A DNA stretch of 64,000 nt from Achromobacter deleyi. GTDB lineage: Bacteria > Pseudomonadota > Gammaproteobacteria > Burkholderiales > Burkholderiaceae_B. Of this stretch, positions 34,018 to 42,745 are shown one piece after another. Positions within the stretch are counted from its first letter, which is position 1. Each line of letters opens with the position of its first letter. The translations under genes and the position numbers were made by a program. The DNA lies in NCBI RefSeq assembly GCF_902859705.1, contig NZ_CADIJO010000011.1:1-64000 (forward strand). The letters are read 5' to 3'. Under the pieces are notes generated by a model. The model worked only from the letters and a program-made list of their open reading frames with translations. It did no database searches and was not told the DNA's origin.

Positions 34018-35649
34018 TTACCGGTATTCCCGCCAGGTGGAGAGATTCGCGGCCGACGTCGAGGCTCGGTAGGTGGACCCGGGTGGCACCACGGCAGTGG
34101 CGACGCAGGTCGAGGACGTGATGGGATAGGAGCCCACGCCCACGGGCTTTTCGTCAATTGCCAGGAAAAGATACCCATTGGGGGCAGTGGAAATGGCATA
34201 CACGTACACGACGATGGGACGGCCCGTGCCATTCGTGTAGATCACATCCAACTTGCGAGAGGCCGTCACGTCCTGCAAGGTCTGGTTCACCCCGAACGCC
34301 TGCCCGCGCAACGTCTGAAAGGCGGCGTTCAGCGCGGCATAGTCGCTGGCCAGTTGAGCGACATCGATAGCGCCCGAATGGGTCACCGCTGCGAAGGCAT
34401 GTATCGTCCATACCCCCGTGGCGTTCGCCATCCGCGTTTCGTCGCCGGTGTTGGCAATCCACCGATTGCCGGACGTGGTTTGCCGAGTCGTCGTGAATGT
34501 GTAGCCAGCGAAATTCCCCGAAGGCATCACGGCGTTCAACGACCCATCGGCCAGAACGTTGGTCGCCTGGTTGAATCCGCTGACCACGCGGTAGTCCATC
34601 GGACCCAGTTGATCTGCCTGCAGCCTGCCCGGCGTGCCTGCGGATCTCGCGCCGTCGCCCCGCAACACCATCGCCGCCAGCGAACCGCTGGCGACACCAT
34701 TCAAGTCCGGCACACGGATGGTGGTGGCACCGTCGCCGAGCGTGTAACTGCCGCGCTTGAGCGGGTCGGCCAGCCAGTCCGATTCCGGCACGACGGGCAA
34801 CTTGCCCGCCGTCACCATGGCGGCCAAATCGGGAAACGTGGCACGCGAAATGGTTTGGCCGTCCGCCGGAATCTGCCCGGCCGGGATGGACGCGCGTAAG
34901 GGCCACCACGCGATGGTGGCCACCGGCGGCCCCATGGGAATCGGCGGCATCTGCTCAGCCGGCACCTTGCCATCCCCTCCCAACGTGGCCACGCCACCCG
35001 GCAGGCCTTTTTCCGCCAGCGGCACGGCGTCCTGCACCGCCGGCAGTTGCACGGCGGGCACGCGGCCGTCGGCGCCCAGCATCGCCACGCCGTTGGCGCG
35101 GCCTTTCTCGGCCACCGGGATCAGCGCGGGCAACTGCGACGGGTCGATCTTGCCGTCGACGGCGAGCGTCGCAACGCCATAGGGCTGCGCCTTTTCTGCG
35201 GCCGGAATCAGGTCGGGCAATTGCAGCGGCGTGATCTTGCCGTCGACCGCCAGCGTGGCAACGCCGCCGGGCTGGCCCTTCTGCGCCAACGGCACGGCCG
35301 GTTCCGTGATCGGCAGGAAATCGACCGGCACCCGGCTGCCTTCATCCAGCGGCGCGACACCGCCAGGGGCCGCTTTCTGTGCGAGCGGAATGGCGGGTTC
35401 CGGCAGATGCGCGGCCGGCACCTTGCCTGCCGCATCCAATGGCGTCACGCCGCCGGCCGCGCCCTTTTCCGCGGCGGGAATGGCGGCGTCCGCCTTGCGC
35501 TGCGCGGCGGCCGCCGCGACTTCCACGGCATCGACGCCGCTGCGGGTCTTGGTGAAGTTCTCGTTGACGACGACCATCGCATCGCGCAAGGTATCGCCGG
35601 TCTGGTCGTTCGGCGCCTGGCCGACCTTGATGGGTTTGAGGATTTGCAT
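34018..35649 (-). CDS. Tail fibre-like protein with collar domain (copy B)
   Basis: 543-residue paralogue of the next gene downstream. The first 220 bp are nearly identical in DNA to copy A (compare 35430-35649 with 33711-33938). Six repeats follow, drifting in sequence, then a collar domain (WWPLRASIPAGQIPADGQTISRATFPDL, in parts). A different C-terminal tip includes YTNGTGRPIVVYVYAIS and STCVATAVVPPGSTYRAS. The pattern of conserved stem and divergent tip is typical of receptor-binding fibres under diversifying selection. No chaperone, baseplate, sheath or lysis gene is in the window. Copy A begins 79 bp further on, so one transcript could cover both. Confidence 0.82.
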   Translation of the reverse strand: MQILKPIKVGQAPNDQTGDTLRDAMVVVNENFTKTRSGVDAVEVAAAAAQRKADAAIPAAEKGAAGGVTPLDAAGKVPAAHLPEPAIPLAQKAAPGGVAPLDEGSRVPVDFLPITEPAVPLAQKGQPGGVATLAVDGKITPLQLPDLIPAAEKAQPYGVATLAVDGKIDPSQLPALIPVAEKGRANGVAMLGADGRVPAVQLPAVQDAVPLAEKGLPGGVATLGGDGKVPAEQMPPIPMGPPVATIAWWPLRASIPAGQIPADGQTISRATFPDLAAMVTAGKLPVVPESDWLADPLKRGSYTLGDGATTIRVPDLNGVASGSLAAMVLRGDGARSAGTPGRLQADQLGPMDYRVVSGFNQATNVLADGSLNAVMPSGNFAGYTFTTTRQTTSGNRWIANTGDETRMANATGVWTIHAFAAVTHSGAIDVAQLASDYAALNAAFQTLRGQAFGVNQTLQDVTASRKLDVIYTNGTGRPIVVYVYAISTAPNGYLFLAIDEKPVGVGSYPITSSTCVATAVVPPGSTYRASTSAANLSTWREYR

Positions 35650-35686
35650 GAAGGGCCCTTGAAGACAGAACGCGGCAGCGCCGCCG

Positions 35687-35719
35687 AAAAAAAAGCCCAC
35701 CGGCACAATGCGGGTGGGC
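35687..35719 (-). terminator. Hairpin with T8 run just upstream of tail-fibre copy B
   Basis: On the minus strand GCCCACC ... GGTGGGC with an 11-nt loop is followed by eight T residues, ending 38 bp before the copy B start codon. It either terminates read-through from the MaoC gene or acts as an attenuator in the fibre gene leader. Confidence 0.75.
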
Positions 35720-35759
35720 GAGATATGGCTGGGGCGATGCCTGATTCATTGGCCCCATG

Positions 35760-35792
35760 CAAAAAGCCCGCTCAGTGTCCTGGGCGGGCTTT
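35760..35792. terminator. Second terminator-type hairpin
   Basis: AAGCCCGC and GCGGGCTT form an 8-bp stem with a 12-nt loop. Flanking AAAAA on the left gives a T5 run for minus-strand transcripts. It stands in tandem with the hairpin at 35687-35719. Confidence 0.75.
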
Positions 35793-35924
35793 CGGGATCA
35801 ATGGACGCAATTCGCCCACGACGCAGTCATGTTAGGGGGCTATCGGCCCGGCCGGCAAGCGAACTGCGACATGGAGCCGGTGGCCGGCGGACGCGGCGCG
35901 AACCGAAGGGCGCCTGCGACGGGA

Positions 35925-36365
35925 TCAGTCTCCGGACAGGTCGAACAGGCTGGTGGCGTCCAGTTCCAGCACGCCTTCGTCGTGCTGGTTCAGCACCGTC
36001 CAGGCCCAGGTGATGATGCCCAGGTCGGGGCGCGACGACGACGTGCGCACGCCCTGTACACGGGCTTCCAGCCGCAGCTGGTCGCCGGGACGCACCGGCG
36101 TGCGCCAGCGCACTTCGCCCAGGCCGGGCGAGCCGAAGGATTCGGAATCGTGCAGCGCCGAGTCCACTGCCATGCGCATGGCCAGCGCGCAGGTGTGCCA
36201 GCCGCTGGCGATGAGGCCGCCCCAGCGGCCTTCGGCGGCGCGCTGGACGTCGGTGTGGAACCATTGGGGATCGTACTTGCGGGCGAACTCGAGAATCTCG
36301 GCTTCGGTGATGGTGACAGGACCGGCCTTGATCAGCATGCCGTCCTTGAAATCGGCGAACTTCAT
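35925..36365 (-). CDS. MaoC-like hot-dog domain protein (putative acyl-CoA hydratase)
   Basis: 146-residue single hot-dog protein. The hydratase catalytic region reads EFARKYDPQWFHTDVQRAAEGRWGGLIASGWHTCALAM in parts. The usual D-x4-H dyad appears as DPQWFH and is followed by the G(L)IASGWH strand, as in R-specific enoyl-CoA hydratases. It lies 108 bp downstream of boxA on the same strand and probably belongs to the box operon, where a CoA-thioester hydration step would be useful. The specific substrate is not known. Confidence 0.85.
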   Translation of the reverse strand: MKFADFKDGMLIKAGPVTITEAEILEFARKYDPQWFHTDVQRAAEGRWGGLIASGWHTCALAMRMAVDSALHDSESFGSPGLGEVRWRTPVRPGDQLRLEARVQGVRTSSSRPDLGIITWAWTVLNQHDEGVLELDATSLFDLSGD

Positions 36366-36473
36366 GGGTGGACTTCCCCTCGTGATGCAAGCGGCGCGCC
36401 AAGGCTGGTCGGGCTTGCCACGCCAGGTTTGCCCAGTCTTGCCGCGCCGGTTCCGAGTCGATGGTGCTCGACG

Positions 36474-37718
36474 TCAGTAGGTTTCGAAGTGCAGCCGCCC
36501 CTCGCGGCGCAACACGTCATGCAGGATAGTCCAATCCTGCCCCGATTGCATCGTCACCTCGCGCAGCGCGTCCAGCACGCCGACCTCCATGCCCTTCAAT
36601 CCGCACACGTAGATGCAGGTATTGCGGTCGGCCAGCAGGCCAAGCACGTCGGCGGCCCGCTCGCGGATCAGGTCCTGCACGTAGCGCTTGGGCTGGCTCG
36701 CCTCGCGGGACAGCGCCAGGTTGATGTCGATGAAGTCGCGCGGCAGTTTCATCAGCGGGCCGAAGTACGGCAGCTCGCGCTCGGTGCGCGCGCCGAAGAA
36801 CAGCATCAGCCGGCCGTTCTCGCCGGTGTCGATGCGGCGGCGATAGCGTTCGGTCATGGCGCGCATGGGCGCCGACCCCGTGCCCGTGCAGATCATGATG
36901 AGGTTGGCCCGCGGATGATTGGGCATCAGGAAGGTCTGGCCGAAGGGGCCGATGACCTGCACCGTATCGTGCTTGGCCAGGTCGCACAGGTAGTTCGAAC
37001 ACACCCCGTGGGCGGCGTTGCCCTGATGGTCTTCGGTGACGCGCTTCACGGTCAGCGACAGGTTGTTGTAGCCGGCGCGTTCGCCGTCGCGCGGGCTGGC
37101 AAGCGAATATTGGCGCGCGTGGTGCGGCCGGCCCTGCGCATCGACGCCCGGCGGCAGGATGCCGATGGACTGGCCTTCCAGCACCGGGAACGGCAGCTCG
37201 CCGAAGTCCAGCACGAGGTGGTGGATGTCGCTGTCGGTGTCCGCGCCGGTGACGCGATAGTTGCCCACCACGGTCGCAGTGACGGGCGTCTTGTGGGTGT
37301 AGAGGTTGACGTACGGATGCGCCGCCGACCAGGGCGGCACGCTGGCGCCGGCCGCGGTGTAGGCCACGTTCGCGGGCGGTTCCGGTGCGGTGGCATCGGC
37401 CGGCGGCAAGACTGCCGCGGCCGCCTCGGGCAGCGCTTCTTCGCGCGGCAACTCATCCCAGCCCAACTGGTCCGCCAGCGTGTAGGCCTGGGCGCGCACG
37501 ACCAGGCGCCAGTTGTCGATGGACCCCGTCGGGCACGGCGGCACACAGGCCATGCAACCGTTGCAGATGTCGGGGTCGACCACGTAGTTGTTGCTGTCGT
37601 GCGTGATCGCGTCGACCGGACAGGTTTCTTCGCAGGTATTGCAACGGATGCAGATCTCGGGATCGATGAGATGCTGCTTCAGGACATCTACGGGCAGGGC
37701 TGCGTTCATCGCGGTCAT
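36474..37718 (-). CDS. boxA: Benzoyl-CoA 2,3-epoxidase reductase component BoxA
   Basis: 414-residue iron-sulfur flavoprotein that passes electrons from NADPH to the BoxB epoxidase. Two ferredoxin-type [4Fe-4S] motifs open the protein, [12 protein letters not shown] near 23-34 and [12 protein letters not shown] near 52-64. A linker and a ferredoxin-NADP reductase module follow, with [13 protein letters not shown] (FAD), [14 protein letters not shown] (NADP) and the C-terminal [11 protein letters not shown]-like end. The ATG at 37718 was chosen; ATG at 37709 is a close alternative. The gene follows boxB by 42 bp. Confidence 0.94.
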   Translation of the reverse strand: MTAMNAALPVDVLKQHLIDPEICIRCNTCEETCPVDAITHDSNNYVVDPDICNGCMACVPPCPTGSIDNWRLVVRAQAYTLADQLGWDELPREEALPEAAAAVLPPADATAPEPPANVAYTAAGASVPPWSAAHPYVNLYTHKTPVTATVVGNYRVTGADTDSDIHHLVLDFGELPFPVLEGQSIGILPPGVDAQGRPHHARQYSLASPRDGERAGYNNLSLTVKRVTEDHQGNAAHGVCSNYLCDLAKHDTVQVIGPFGQTFLMPNHPRANLIMICTGTGSAPMRAMTERYRRRIDTGENGRLMLFFGARTERELPYFGPLMKLPRDFIDINLALSREASQPKRYVQDLIRERAADVLGLLADRNTCIYVCGLKGMEVGVLDALREVTMQSGQDWTILHDVLRREGRLHFETY

Positions 37719-37760
37719 CCCAATACGCACCGCGGCGGCGCCGGGCGCCGCCGCCGCGCC

Positions 37761-39188
37761 TCAGTTGAAACGGACGTACTCGAAATTCACCGGCTGGCGG
37801 TTCACGCCCATGACCGGCGGCGCGATCCAGTTGGCGAACTTGCCCGGCTCGGTGACGCGGCCCATCAGCGAGGCCACGAATTCGCGGTCTTCGGGCGTGG
37901 GCAGCCACTGGTGCCGGTGGGCCTGCCACTGTGCTTCGGACAGCACCTCGCCTTCGGGCGACATGCGGATGCCGGCCAGCGTGCCGATCTGGCGGTTGAA
38001 GGCCTTGTGCGGCACTTGCAGGCGAAACGCAATGCCGCTCTTTTCGATGACCTTGTTCCAGCGGCCGATGCCGGCGATGGAGTCACGGATGAAGTCGTCG
38101 CGCAACACTTCATTCAGGGCATTGAGCATCGGCACCTCGGCTTCGCCAAGCTTGCCGTTGTTGACCGTCAGCACGCGGTAGGTGTCGTTCTTGAGCTGGT
38201 GGTCGTCGGTGCGCTTGCTTTCTTCGTAGCGGCCTTTCAGGCCCGAACCGTAGAAGATGGCGGCGTTGGACGACTGGTCGGCGCCGAAGAGGTCGATGGT
38301 GACGCTGTAGTGGAAATTCAGGTAGCGCTGGATGGTGGGCAGGTCGATCACGCCGGCCGCGCGTACGCTGGCCGGGTCGTCGGTCTTCAACTGGTTCATC
38401 ACTTCGCAGGTGCGCTGGATGACGCGCGAAATGCCGGATTCGCCCACGAACATGTGGTGGGCTTCTTCGGTGAGCATGAACTTGGTAGTGCGGGCCAGCG
38501 GGTCGAAGCTGGATTCAGCCAGCGCGCACAGCTGGAACTTGCCGTCGCGGTCGGTGAAGTAGGTGAACATGTAGAACGCCAGCCAGTCGGGCGTCTTTTC
38601 ATTGAAGGCGCCCAGGATGCGCGGGTTGTCCGAATCCCCCGACGTGCGCTGCAGCAGTGCGTCGGCCTCTTCGCGGCCATCGCGGCCGAAATAGCGGTGC
38701 AGCAGGTACACCATGGCCCACAGGTGGCGGCCTTCTTCGACGTTGATCTGGAACAGGTTGCGCAGGTCGTATTGCGACGGCGCGGTCAGGCCCAGGTGGC
38801 GCTGCTGTTCGATCGACGCGGGCTCGGTGTCGCCCTGCGTGACGATGATGCGGCGCAGGTTGGCGCGGTGTTCGCCGGGCACGTCCTGCCAGACATCGCG
38901 GCCGATGTTTTCGCCGAAGTGGATCTTGCGCTGGCCGTCCTGCGGCGCCAGGAAGATGCCCCAGCGGTAGTCCGGCATGCGCACGTGGTTGAAATGCGCC
39001 CAGCCGTCCGGCTCGACGCTGACCGCGGTGCGCAGGTACACGTCAAAGCCGTGCGAGCCGTCCGGCCCCATGTCCTGCCACCATTGCAGGTAGTTGGGCT
39101 GCCAGTGTTCCAGCGCGCGTTGCAGTGTGCGGTCGCCGGACAGGTTGACGTTATTGGGGATCTTGTCGGTGTAGTTGATGCCTGACAT
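37761..39188 (-). CDS. boxB: Benzoyl-CoA 2,3-epoxidase oxygenase component BoxB
   Basis: 475-residue class I diiron enzyme that converts benzoyl-CoA plus O2 to 2,3-epoxybenzoyl-CoA. Diiron carboxylate/histidine ligands are seen in VEEGRHLWAMVYLLHRYFG (ExxH, near 150-168) and LTEEAHHMFVGESG (EExxH-type, near 235-248). The N-terminus INYTDKIPNNVNLSGDRTLQ matches BoxB proteins. It lies between boxC (36 bp away) and boxA in the conserved C-B-A order. Confidence 0.95.
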   Translation of the reverse strand: MSGINYTDKIPNNVNLSGDRTLQRALEHWQPNYLQWWQDMGPDGSHGFDVYLRTAVSVEPDGWAHFNHVRMPDYRWGIFLAPQDGQRKIHFGENIGRDVWQDVPGEHRANLRRIIVTQGDTEPASIEQQRHLGLTAPSQYDLRNLFQINVEEGRHLWAMVYLLHRYFGRDGREEADALLQRTSGDSDNPRILGAFNEKTPDWLAFYMFTYFTDRDGKFQLCALAESSFDPLARTTKFMLTEEAHHMFVGESGISRVIQRTCEVMNQLKTDDPASVRAAGVIDLPTIQRYLNFHYSVTIDLFGADQSSNAAIFYGSGLKGRYEESKRTDDHQLKNDTYRVLTVNNGKLGEAEVPMLNALNEVLRDDFIRDSIAGIGRWNKVIEKSGIAFRLQVPHKAFNRQIGTLAGIRMSPEGEVLSEAQWQAHRHQWLPTPEDREFVASLMGRVTEPGKFANWIAPPVMGVNRQPVNFEYVRFN

Positions 39189-39224
39189 TGTCTCGCTCCT
39201 GGTTCTTTTTGATCGTGGGGCCGC

Positions 39225-40883
39225 TCAGACGCGGTTCCAGTCGAATGTCGCCTGCTCGCCTTTGCCGTACAGCTTGAGCGCACCCTTCTCGCCCGCGGCG
39301 TTGGGGCGGTTGAAAATCCAGTTCTGCCAGGCGGTCAGCCGGCCGAAGATGCGCGTTTCCATGGTTTCGCGGCCGCCGAAGCGCAGGTTGGCTTCCAGGC
39401 CGGTGAGCGCATCAGGCGACAGCGCGCGGCGCTCTTCCAGCACCATGCGGACTTCGTCGTCCCAGTCGATGCTGTCGGGGGCAAAGGTCACCAGGCCCAG
39501 CGCCAGGGCGTCCTTGGCCGCCAGCGGCTGGCCGGCACGGGCGCGCACCGCGTCCAGCGGCGGCGCTTCTTCGTAGAAGCGCCGTTGCAGGCGGCTCTGG
39601 CCATTGACCATCGGATAGGCGCCGAAGTTGGCCTCGCCCACGATCAGGCTGGCGGCGGCCTCGCCCGCGTCGCTGTCCAGCATGTAGCTGCGGTCGGCGG
39701 CCAGGGCCAGTTCAAGCAGCGTGCCGGCAAAGCACGAACCGGGTTCGATCAGCGCGAACAGGCTGCGCGAGGTCACGTCCAGCCGCGCCAGCGTGCGGCG
39801 CAGCAGGCCGGCGGTTTCGCGCACGAACCAGTGGCCGGCATGGCGTTGCAGCGCGGCGTCGGCGGCCAGCACGGCCTGGGCGTCGCCCTCGGTCTTGAGG
39901 ATCCAGGTGCCGATGTCCAGCTCGTTGGTGCGCAGGGACAGGATGGCGTCGTCCAGTTCGCGCGCCATCTGCAAGGGCCACCAGGCGGCGCCCGCGGCCA
40001 GGATGTCCGGCAGTTCGGATTCGACCGGCGCCAGCGGCGCGCGCACGGTCCAGGTGGCCTGGCGGCGGGCCCGGTCGAGCTGGACGTCGACATAGCGGTA
40101 CGACAAGGCATCGGCGCTTTCTTCGCGCATCAACGGCGTCAGCGCCACGCCGGTCTCGCCCTGCGGGCGGCCGCTGCCCTCGGCCAGCGCCAGCGCGCGG
40201 GCGCGCACCGCGGCCTCGAACTGGGCCGGCTTGACCACATCGTCGACCAGCCGCCAGTCCTTGGCGCGCTGGCCGCGCACGCCTTCGACCAGGGTGCAGA
40301 AGATATCGGCGTGATCGTGGCGCACCCGGCGCTTGTCGGTCACGCGGGTCAGGCCGCCAGTGCCAGGCAGCACGCCCAGCAGCGGCACTTCGGGCAAGGC
40401 GACCGACGACGAGCGGTCGTCGATCAGCAGGATCTCGTCGCAGGCCAGCGCCAGCTCGTAGCCACCGCCCGCGCAGGCGCCGTTGAGCGCAGCGATGAAC
40501 TTCAGACCGCCGTGGCGGCTGGAGTCTTCGATGCCGTTACGGGTTTCGTTGGTGAACTTGCAGAAGTTCACCTTCCAGGCGTGTGACGACAGGCCCAGCA
40601 TGAAGATGTTGGCGCCCGAACAGAAGATGCGGTCTTTCATGCTGGTGACGACCACGCTGCGCACTTCCGGGTGCTCGAAGCGGATGCGTTGCAGGGCGTC
40701 GTGCAGTTCGATGTCCACGCCCAGGTCGTACGAATTGAGCTTGAGCTTGTAGCCGGGGCGCAGGCCGCCGTCTTCGGCGACATCCATCGCCAAGGTGGCC
40801 ACTGGGCCGTCGAACGTCAGGCGCCAATGGCGGTACTGGGCGGGGTCGGTCCGAAAATCGACCTTGGTGGCTGCGCTGCTCAT
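39225..40883 (-). CDS. boxC: 2,3-epoxybenzoyl-CoA dihydrolase BoxC
   Basis: 552-residue double-crotonase protein that opens the epoxide ring hydrolytically, giving 3,4-dehydroadipyl-CoA semialdehyde and formate. The first crotonase module carries KFIAALNGACAGGGYELALACDEILLID (oxyanion hole, in parts) and VALPEVPLLGVLPGTGGLTR. The second, degenerate module includes ALIEPGSCFAGTLLELALAADRSYML. The ATG at 40883 has GAGGAGACAAGC upstream. It is the first gene of the minus-strand box operon, behind a promoter overlapped by BoxR-type sites. Confidence 0.95.
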   Translation of the reverse strand: MSSAATKVDFRTDPAQYRHWRLTFDGPVATLAMDVAEDGGLRPGYKLKLNSYDLGVDIELHDALQRIRFEHPEVRSVVVTSMKDRIFCSGANIFMLGLSSHAWKVNFCKFTNETRNGIEDSSRHGGLKFIAALNGACAGGGYELALACDEILLIDDRSSSVALPEVPLLGVLPGTGGLTRVTDKRRVRHDHADIFCTLVEGVRGQRAKDWRLVDDVVKPAQFEAAVRARALALAEGSGRPQGETGVALTPLMREESADALSYRYVDVQLDRARRQATWTVRAPLAPVESELPDILAAGAAWWPLQMARELDDAILSLRTNELDIGTWILKTEGDAQAVLAADAALQRHAGHWFVRETAGLLRRTLARLDVTSRSLFALIEPGSCFAGTLLELALAADRSYMLDSDAGEAAASLIVGEANFGAYPMVNGQSRLQRRFYEEAPPLDAVRARAGQPLAAKDALALGLVTFAPDSIDWDDEVRMVLEERRALSPDALTGLEANLRFGGRETMETRIFGRLTAWQNWIFNRPNAAGEKGALKLYGKGEQATFDWNRV

Positions 40884-40942
40884 CGCTTGTCTCCTCGTGC
40901 ACCCTGGCGTACAGGAAAAATACTGCATCACATGAATTATTA

Positions 40943-40956
40943 TGCATATTAGTGCA
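40943..40956. promoter_or_regulatory. BoxR/BzdR-type operator over the boxC promoter -10
   Basis: TGCA-TATTAG-TGCA. It covers the -10 hexamer TAATAT of the minus-strand boxC promoter (40946-40951). TGCA-containing palindromes are the known recognition elements of BzdR/BoxR regulators. Confidence 0.75.
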
Positions 40957-40974
40957 GGTGAAAATCAGCGTCAA
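40946..40974 (-). promoter_or_regulatory. Promoter of the boxCBA operon
   Basis: On the minus strand TTGACG (40969-40974), a 17-bp spacer and TAATAT (40946-40951) form a good sigma70-type promoter. The predicted start near 40939 leaves a leader of about 55 nt to the boxC ATG. Confidence 0.75.
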
Positions 40975-40982
40975 GCAAAAGA

Positions 40983-40996
40983 TGCACAAAAGTGCA
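40983..40996. promoter_or_regulatory. Second BoxR/BzdR-type operator, upstream of the boxC -35
   Basis: TGCA-CAAAAG-TGCA, 40 bp from the first site (about four helical turns) and just upstream of the -35 hexamer. The phasing would let two bound dimers interact across the promoter. Confidence 0.7.
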
Positions 40997-41080
40997 GTTT
41001 CTTGGAGGCGCGCGGCCGCCGCAATGAACAGGGCCGCCCCAAAGGGCGGCCCTGGCGCAAACCCACCGATGAACCGACCG

Positions 41081-41992
41081 CTACAACGGCAGGCCGCAGG
41101 CCTTGCGCACCTGGGTCCGCAGGCCGGCGAAGCTTTCCTGCACCTCCAGGTGGCTGGTGACCCAGGTCAGGTCGGCCTTGGCGTAGAAGGCCTCGCGGCC
41201 GGCCAGGATGCGCTTGAGATCGGCCATGGCCTCGTTGTTGCCCGACATGGGGCGAAAGTCGCCCTGTGCCATGACCCGGCCCATGTGTTCTTCCGGGGTG
41301 GCGCGCAGCCACACCGTATAGCAATGGGCCAGCAGCAGGTTGAGCGTCGCCGGTTCGGACACCAGGCCGCCGGGGGTGGCCAGCACCATTTCGGGGTAGA
41401 TCTGCACCGCCTCTTCGAGGGCGCGGCGCTCGTAGCGGCGGTAGGCGTTGGGACCGTACAGATTGTGGATTTCCAGGATGCTGCAGCCGGCCACGCGCTC
41501 GATTTCGCGGTTCAGCTCGACGAAGGGGTAACCCAGGTCGTCGGCCAGCATCTGGCCCAGCGTCGACTTGCCGGCGCCGCGCAGGCCGATCAGCGCCACG
41601 CGCTGGGTGCGGTTGGGCCGCTGCGCCCCGGCGCCCACGCCGAACAGCTGCGTCAGGGCTTCCCGCGCCCGTTGCAGGTCCGATTCGGTGCGGCCGCTGA
41701 GCAGTTCACGGATCAGCAGCCAGTCGGGCGATTCGGTGGTGACGTCGCCGACCAGTTCGGCCAGCGCGCAATTGAAGGCCTTGGCAATTTGCAGCAATAC
41801 CAGGATCGAGGCATTGCCGACCCCGTGTTCGAGGTTGGCCAGGTGGCGCTCGGACACGCCCGTCACCTGCGACAGGCCCTTGCGCGTCATGCCGCGGATG
41901 GCCCGCAGGCGGCGTACCCGCTCGCCCAGGGCCACCAGGAAGGCTTCGCGTTGGGGTTCTTCGGATGGCGCCGCGTCTAGCGCTTGGTTCAT
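41081..41992 (-). CDS. boxR: BoxR-type regulator: XRE helix-turn-helix fused to a shikimate kinase-like domain
   Basis: 303-residue regulator. The XRE HTH is GERVRRLRAIRGMTRKGLSQVTGVSERHLANLEHG over residues 23-57. A linker leads to a shikimate kinase-like domain with a P-loop GLRGAGKST at 136-144 and GYPFVELNREIERVAG near 154-169. In the family the kinase-like domain senses benzoyl-CoA and relieves repression. The gene is encoded upstream of boxC on the same strand but ends 89 bp before the boxC promoter -35 region begins. A TGCA-type palindrome also lies between boxR and the divergent benzoate activation operon. Confidence 0.94.
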   Translation of the reverse strand: MNQALDAAPSEEPQREAFLVALGERVRRLRAIRGMTRKGLSQVTGVSERHLANLEHGVGNASILVLLQIAKAFNCALAELVGDVTTESPDWLLIRELLSGRTESDLQRAREALTQLFGVGAGAQRPNRTQRVALIGLRGAGKSTLGQMLADDLGYPFVELNREIERVAGCSILEIHNLYGPNAYRRYERRALEEAVQIYPEMVLATPGGLVSEPATLNLLLAHCYTVWLRATPEEHMGRVMAQGDFRPMSGNNEAMADLKRILAGREAFYAKADLTWVTSHLEVQESFAGLRTQVRKACGLPL

Positions 41993-42034
41993 GGTGTAGC
42001 TGACTCCGCAAATACCCTGATAACACTCGATTTA

Positions 42035-42048
42035 TGCACTATAGTGCT
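42035..42048. promoter_or_regulatory. BoxR/BzdR-type operator in the divergent promoter
   Basis: TGCACTATAGTGCT, with GCACTATAGTGC (42036-42047) a perfect 12-bp palindrome. It touches the -35 hexamer of the plus-strand promoter. A half-site AGCACTAT at 42066-42073 overlaps the -10. Confidence 0.72.
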
Positions 42049-42076
42049 TGACCCAGATCAATGGAAGCACTATTTT
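42048..42076 (+). promoter_or_regulatory. Promoter of the benzoate-CoA ligase/ABC importer operon
   Basis: TTGACC (42048-42053), a 17-bp spacer and TATTTT (42071-42076). The expected transcription start near 42083 gives an 86-nt leader to the GTG start of the DUF4863 gene. Confidence 0.7.
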
Positions 42077-42168
42077 TCCTCCAACAGCTTCAACAGCGTG
42101 TCAGGTGCGACAAAACAGCACTGGATTGCATCCCGCTGAAGCGCCGACAGTGTAAAGGAGGAGATACG

Positions 42169-42639
42169 GTGAGTACGCCTGAACGATTCCACGCCCTGAT
42201 GCGCCAGGTCACCGACCTGATGGCCGGGCAGGCGCTGGACGGCGCCCTGCAAGACCGCCTGAACCGCGATGCCGGCCCCGGCAGCGCCCTGTACACCGAC
42301 ATCTTCAGTGCCTGTAGACAAGGCGTGGCCGACGGCTGGATGTGCAACCGCGAAGGCGGCGGCATCCGCTACGGCCGCGTCATCAAGCCGGCCGACGACC
42401 TGGCCGGCTGTTCCGTCGACGTGGTCGACATGGACGACCTGGCGGGTCCGCACCACGCCCACCCCAACGGCGAAATCGACATGATCATGCCGCTGACCGC
42501 CCAGGCCCGCTTCGACGGCCACGGCGCCGGCTGGCTGGTCTACGGCCCCGGCAGCGCGCATGCGCCGACAGTCACGCAAGGCCGCGCGCTGGTGCTGTAT
42601 CTGCTGCCCGGCGGTGCCATCGATTTCGCGCGCCCCTGA
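42169..42639 (+). CDS. DUF4863 family protein
   Basis: 156-residue small cytosolic protein. Family members include the 4-hydroxylaminobenzoate lyase PnbB, but most DUF4863 genes sit in benzoate or CoA-ligase clusters without that activity being shown. The GTG at 42169 is supported by a strong AAGGAGG nine bases upstream; an in-frame ATG at 42061 lies inside the promoter and is rejected. The protein ends with a cupin-like stretch (HHAHPNGEIDMIMPL, then GPGSAHAPTV and LYLLPGGAIDF) with several His residues that could hold a metal. It is first gene of the plus-strand operon, so a role in benzoate uptake or in removing side-products is plausible. Confidence 0.83.
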   Translation: MSTPERFHALMRQVTDLMAGQALDGALQDRLNRDAGPGSALYTDIFSACRQGVADGWMCNREGGGIRYGRVIKPADDLAGCSVDVVDMDDLAGPHHAHPNGEIDMIMPLTAQARFDGHGAGWLVYGPGSAHAPTVTQGRALVLYLLPGGAIDFARP

Positions 42640-42745
42640 ACCCCCACCCCGTCATGCGGCCTTGAGCGCCAGCATGGCCCGCAATGCCGACAAGGGCCGA
42701 CCACAGGCCCGGGCCCAACGCCCGCCAGAACACCAGGAGACCACC

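Noticed and set aside
32268-35649. Diversity-generating retroelement or prophage associated with the tail-fibre genes
   Set aside because: No reverse transcriptase, template/variable repeat pair, or other phage structural, lysis or integrase gene was found in the window.
35757-39185. 1142-codon plus-strand open frame opposite boxA and boxB
   Set aside because: It spans several real minus-strand genes with intact catalytic motifs, so it is a compositional artefact.
42061-42168. ATG at 42061 as the start of the DUF4863 protein
   Set aside because: It lies between the -35 and -10 of the predicted promoter, whereas GTG 42169 has a strong AAGGAGG at correct spacing.
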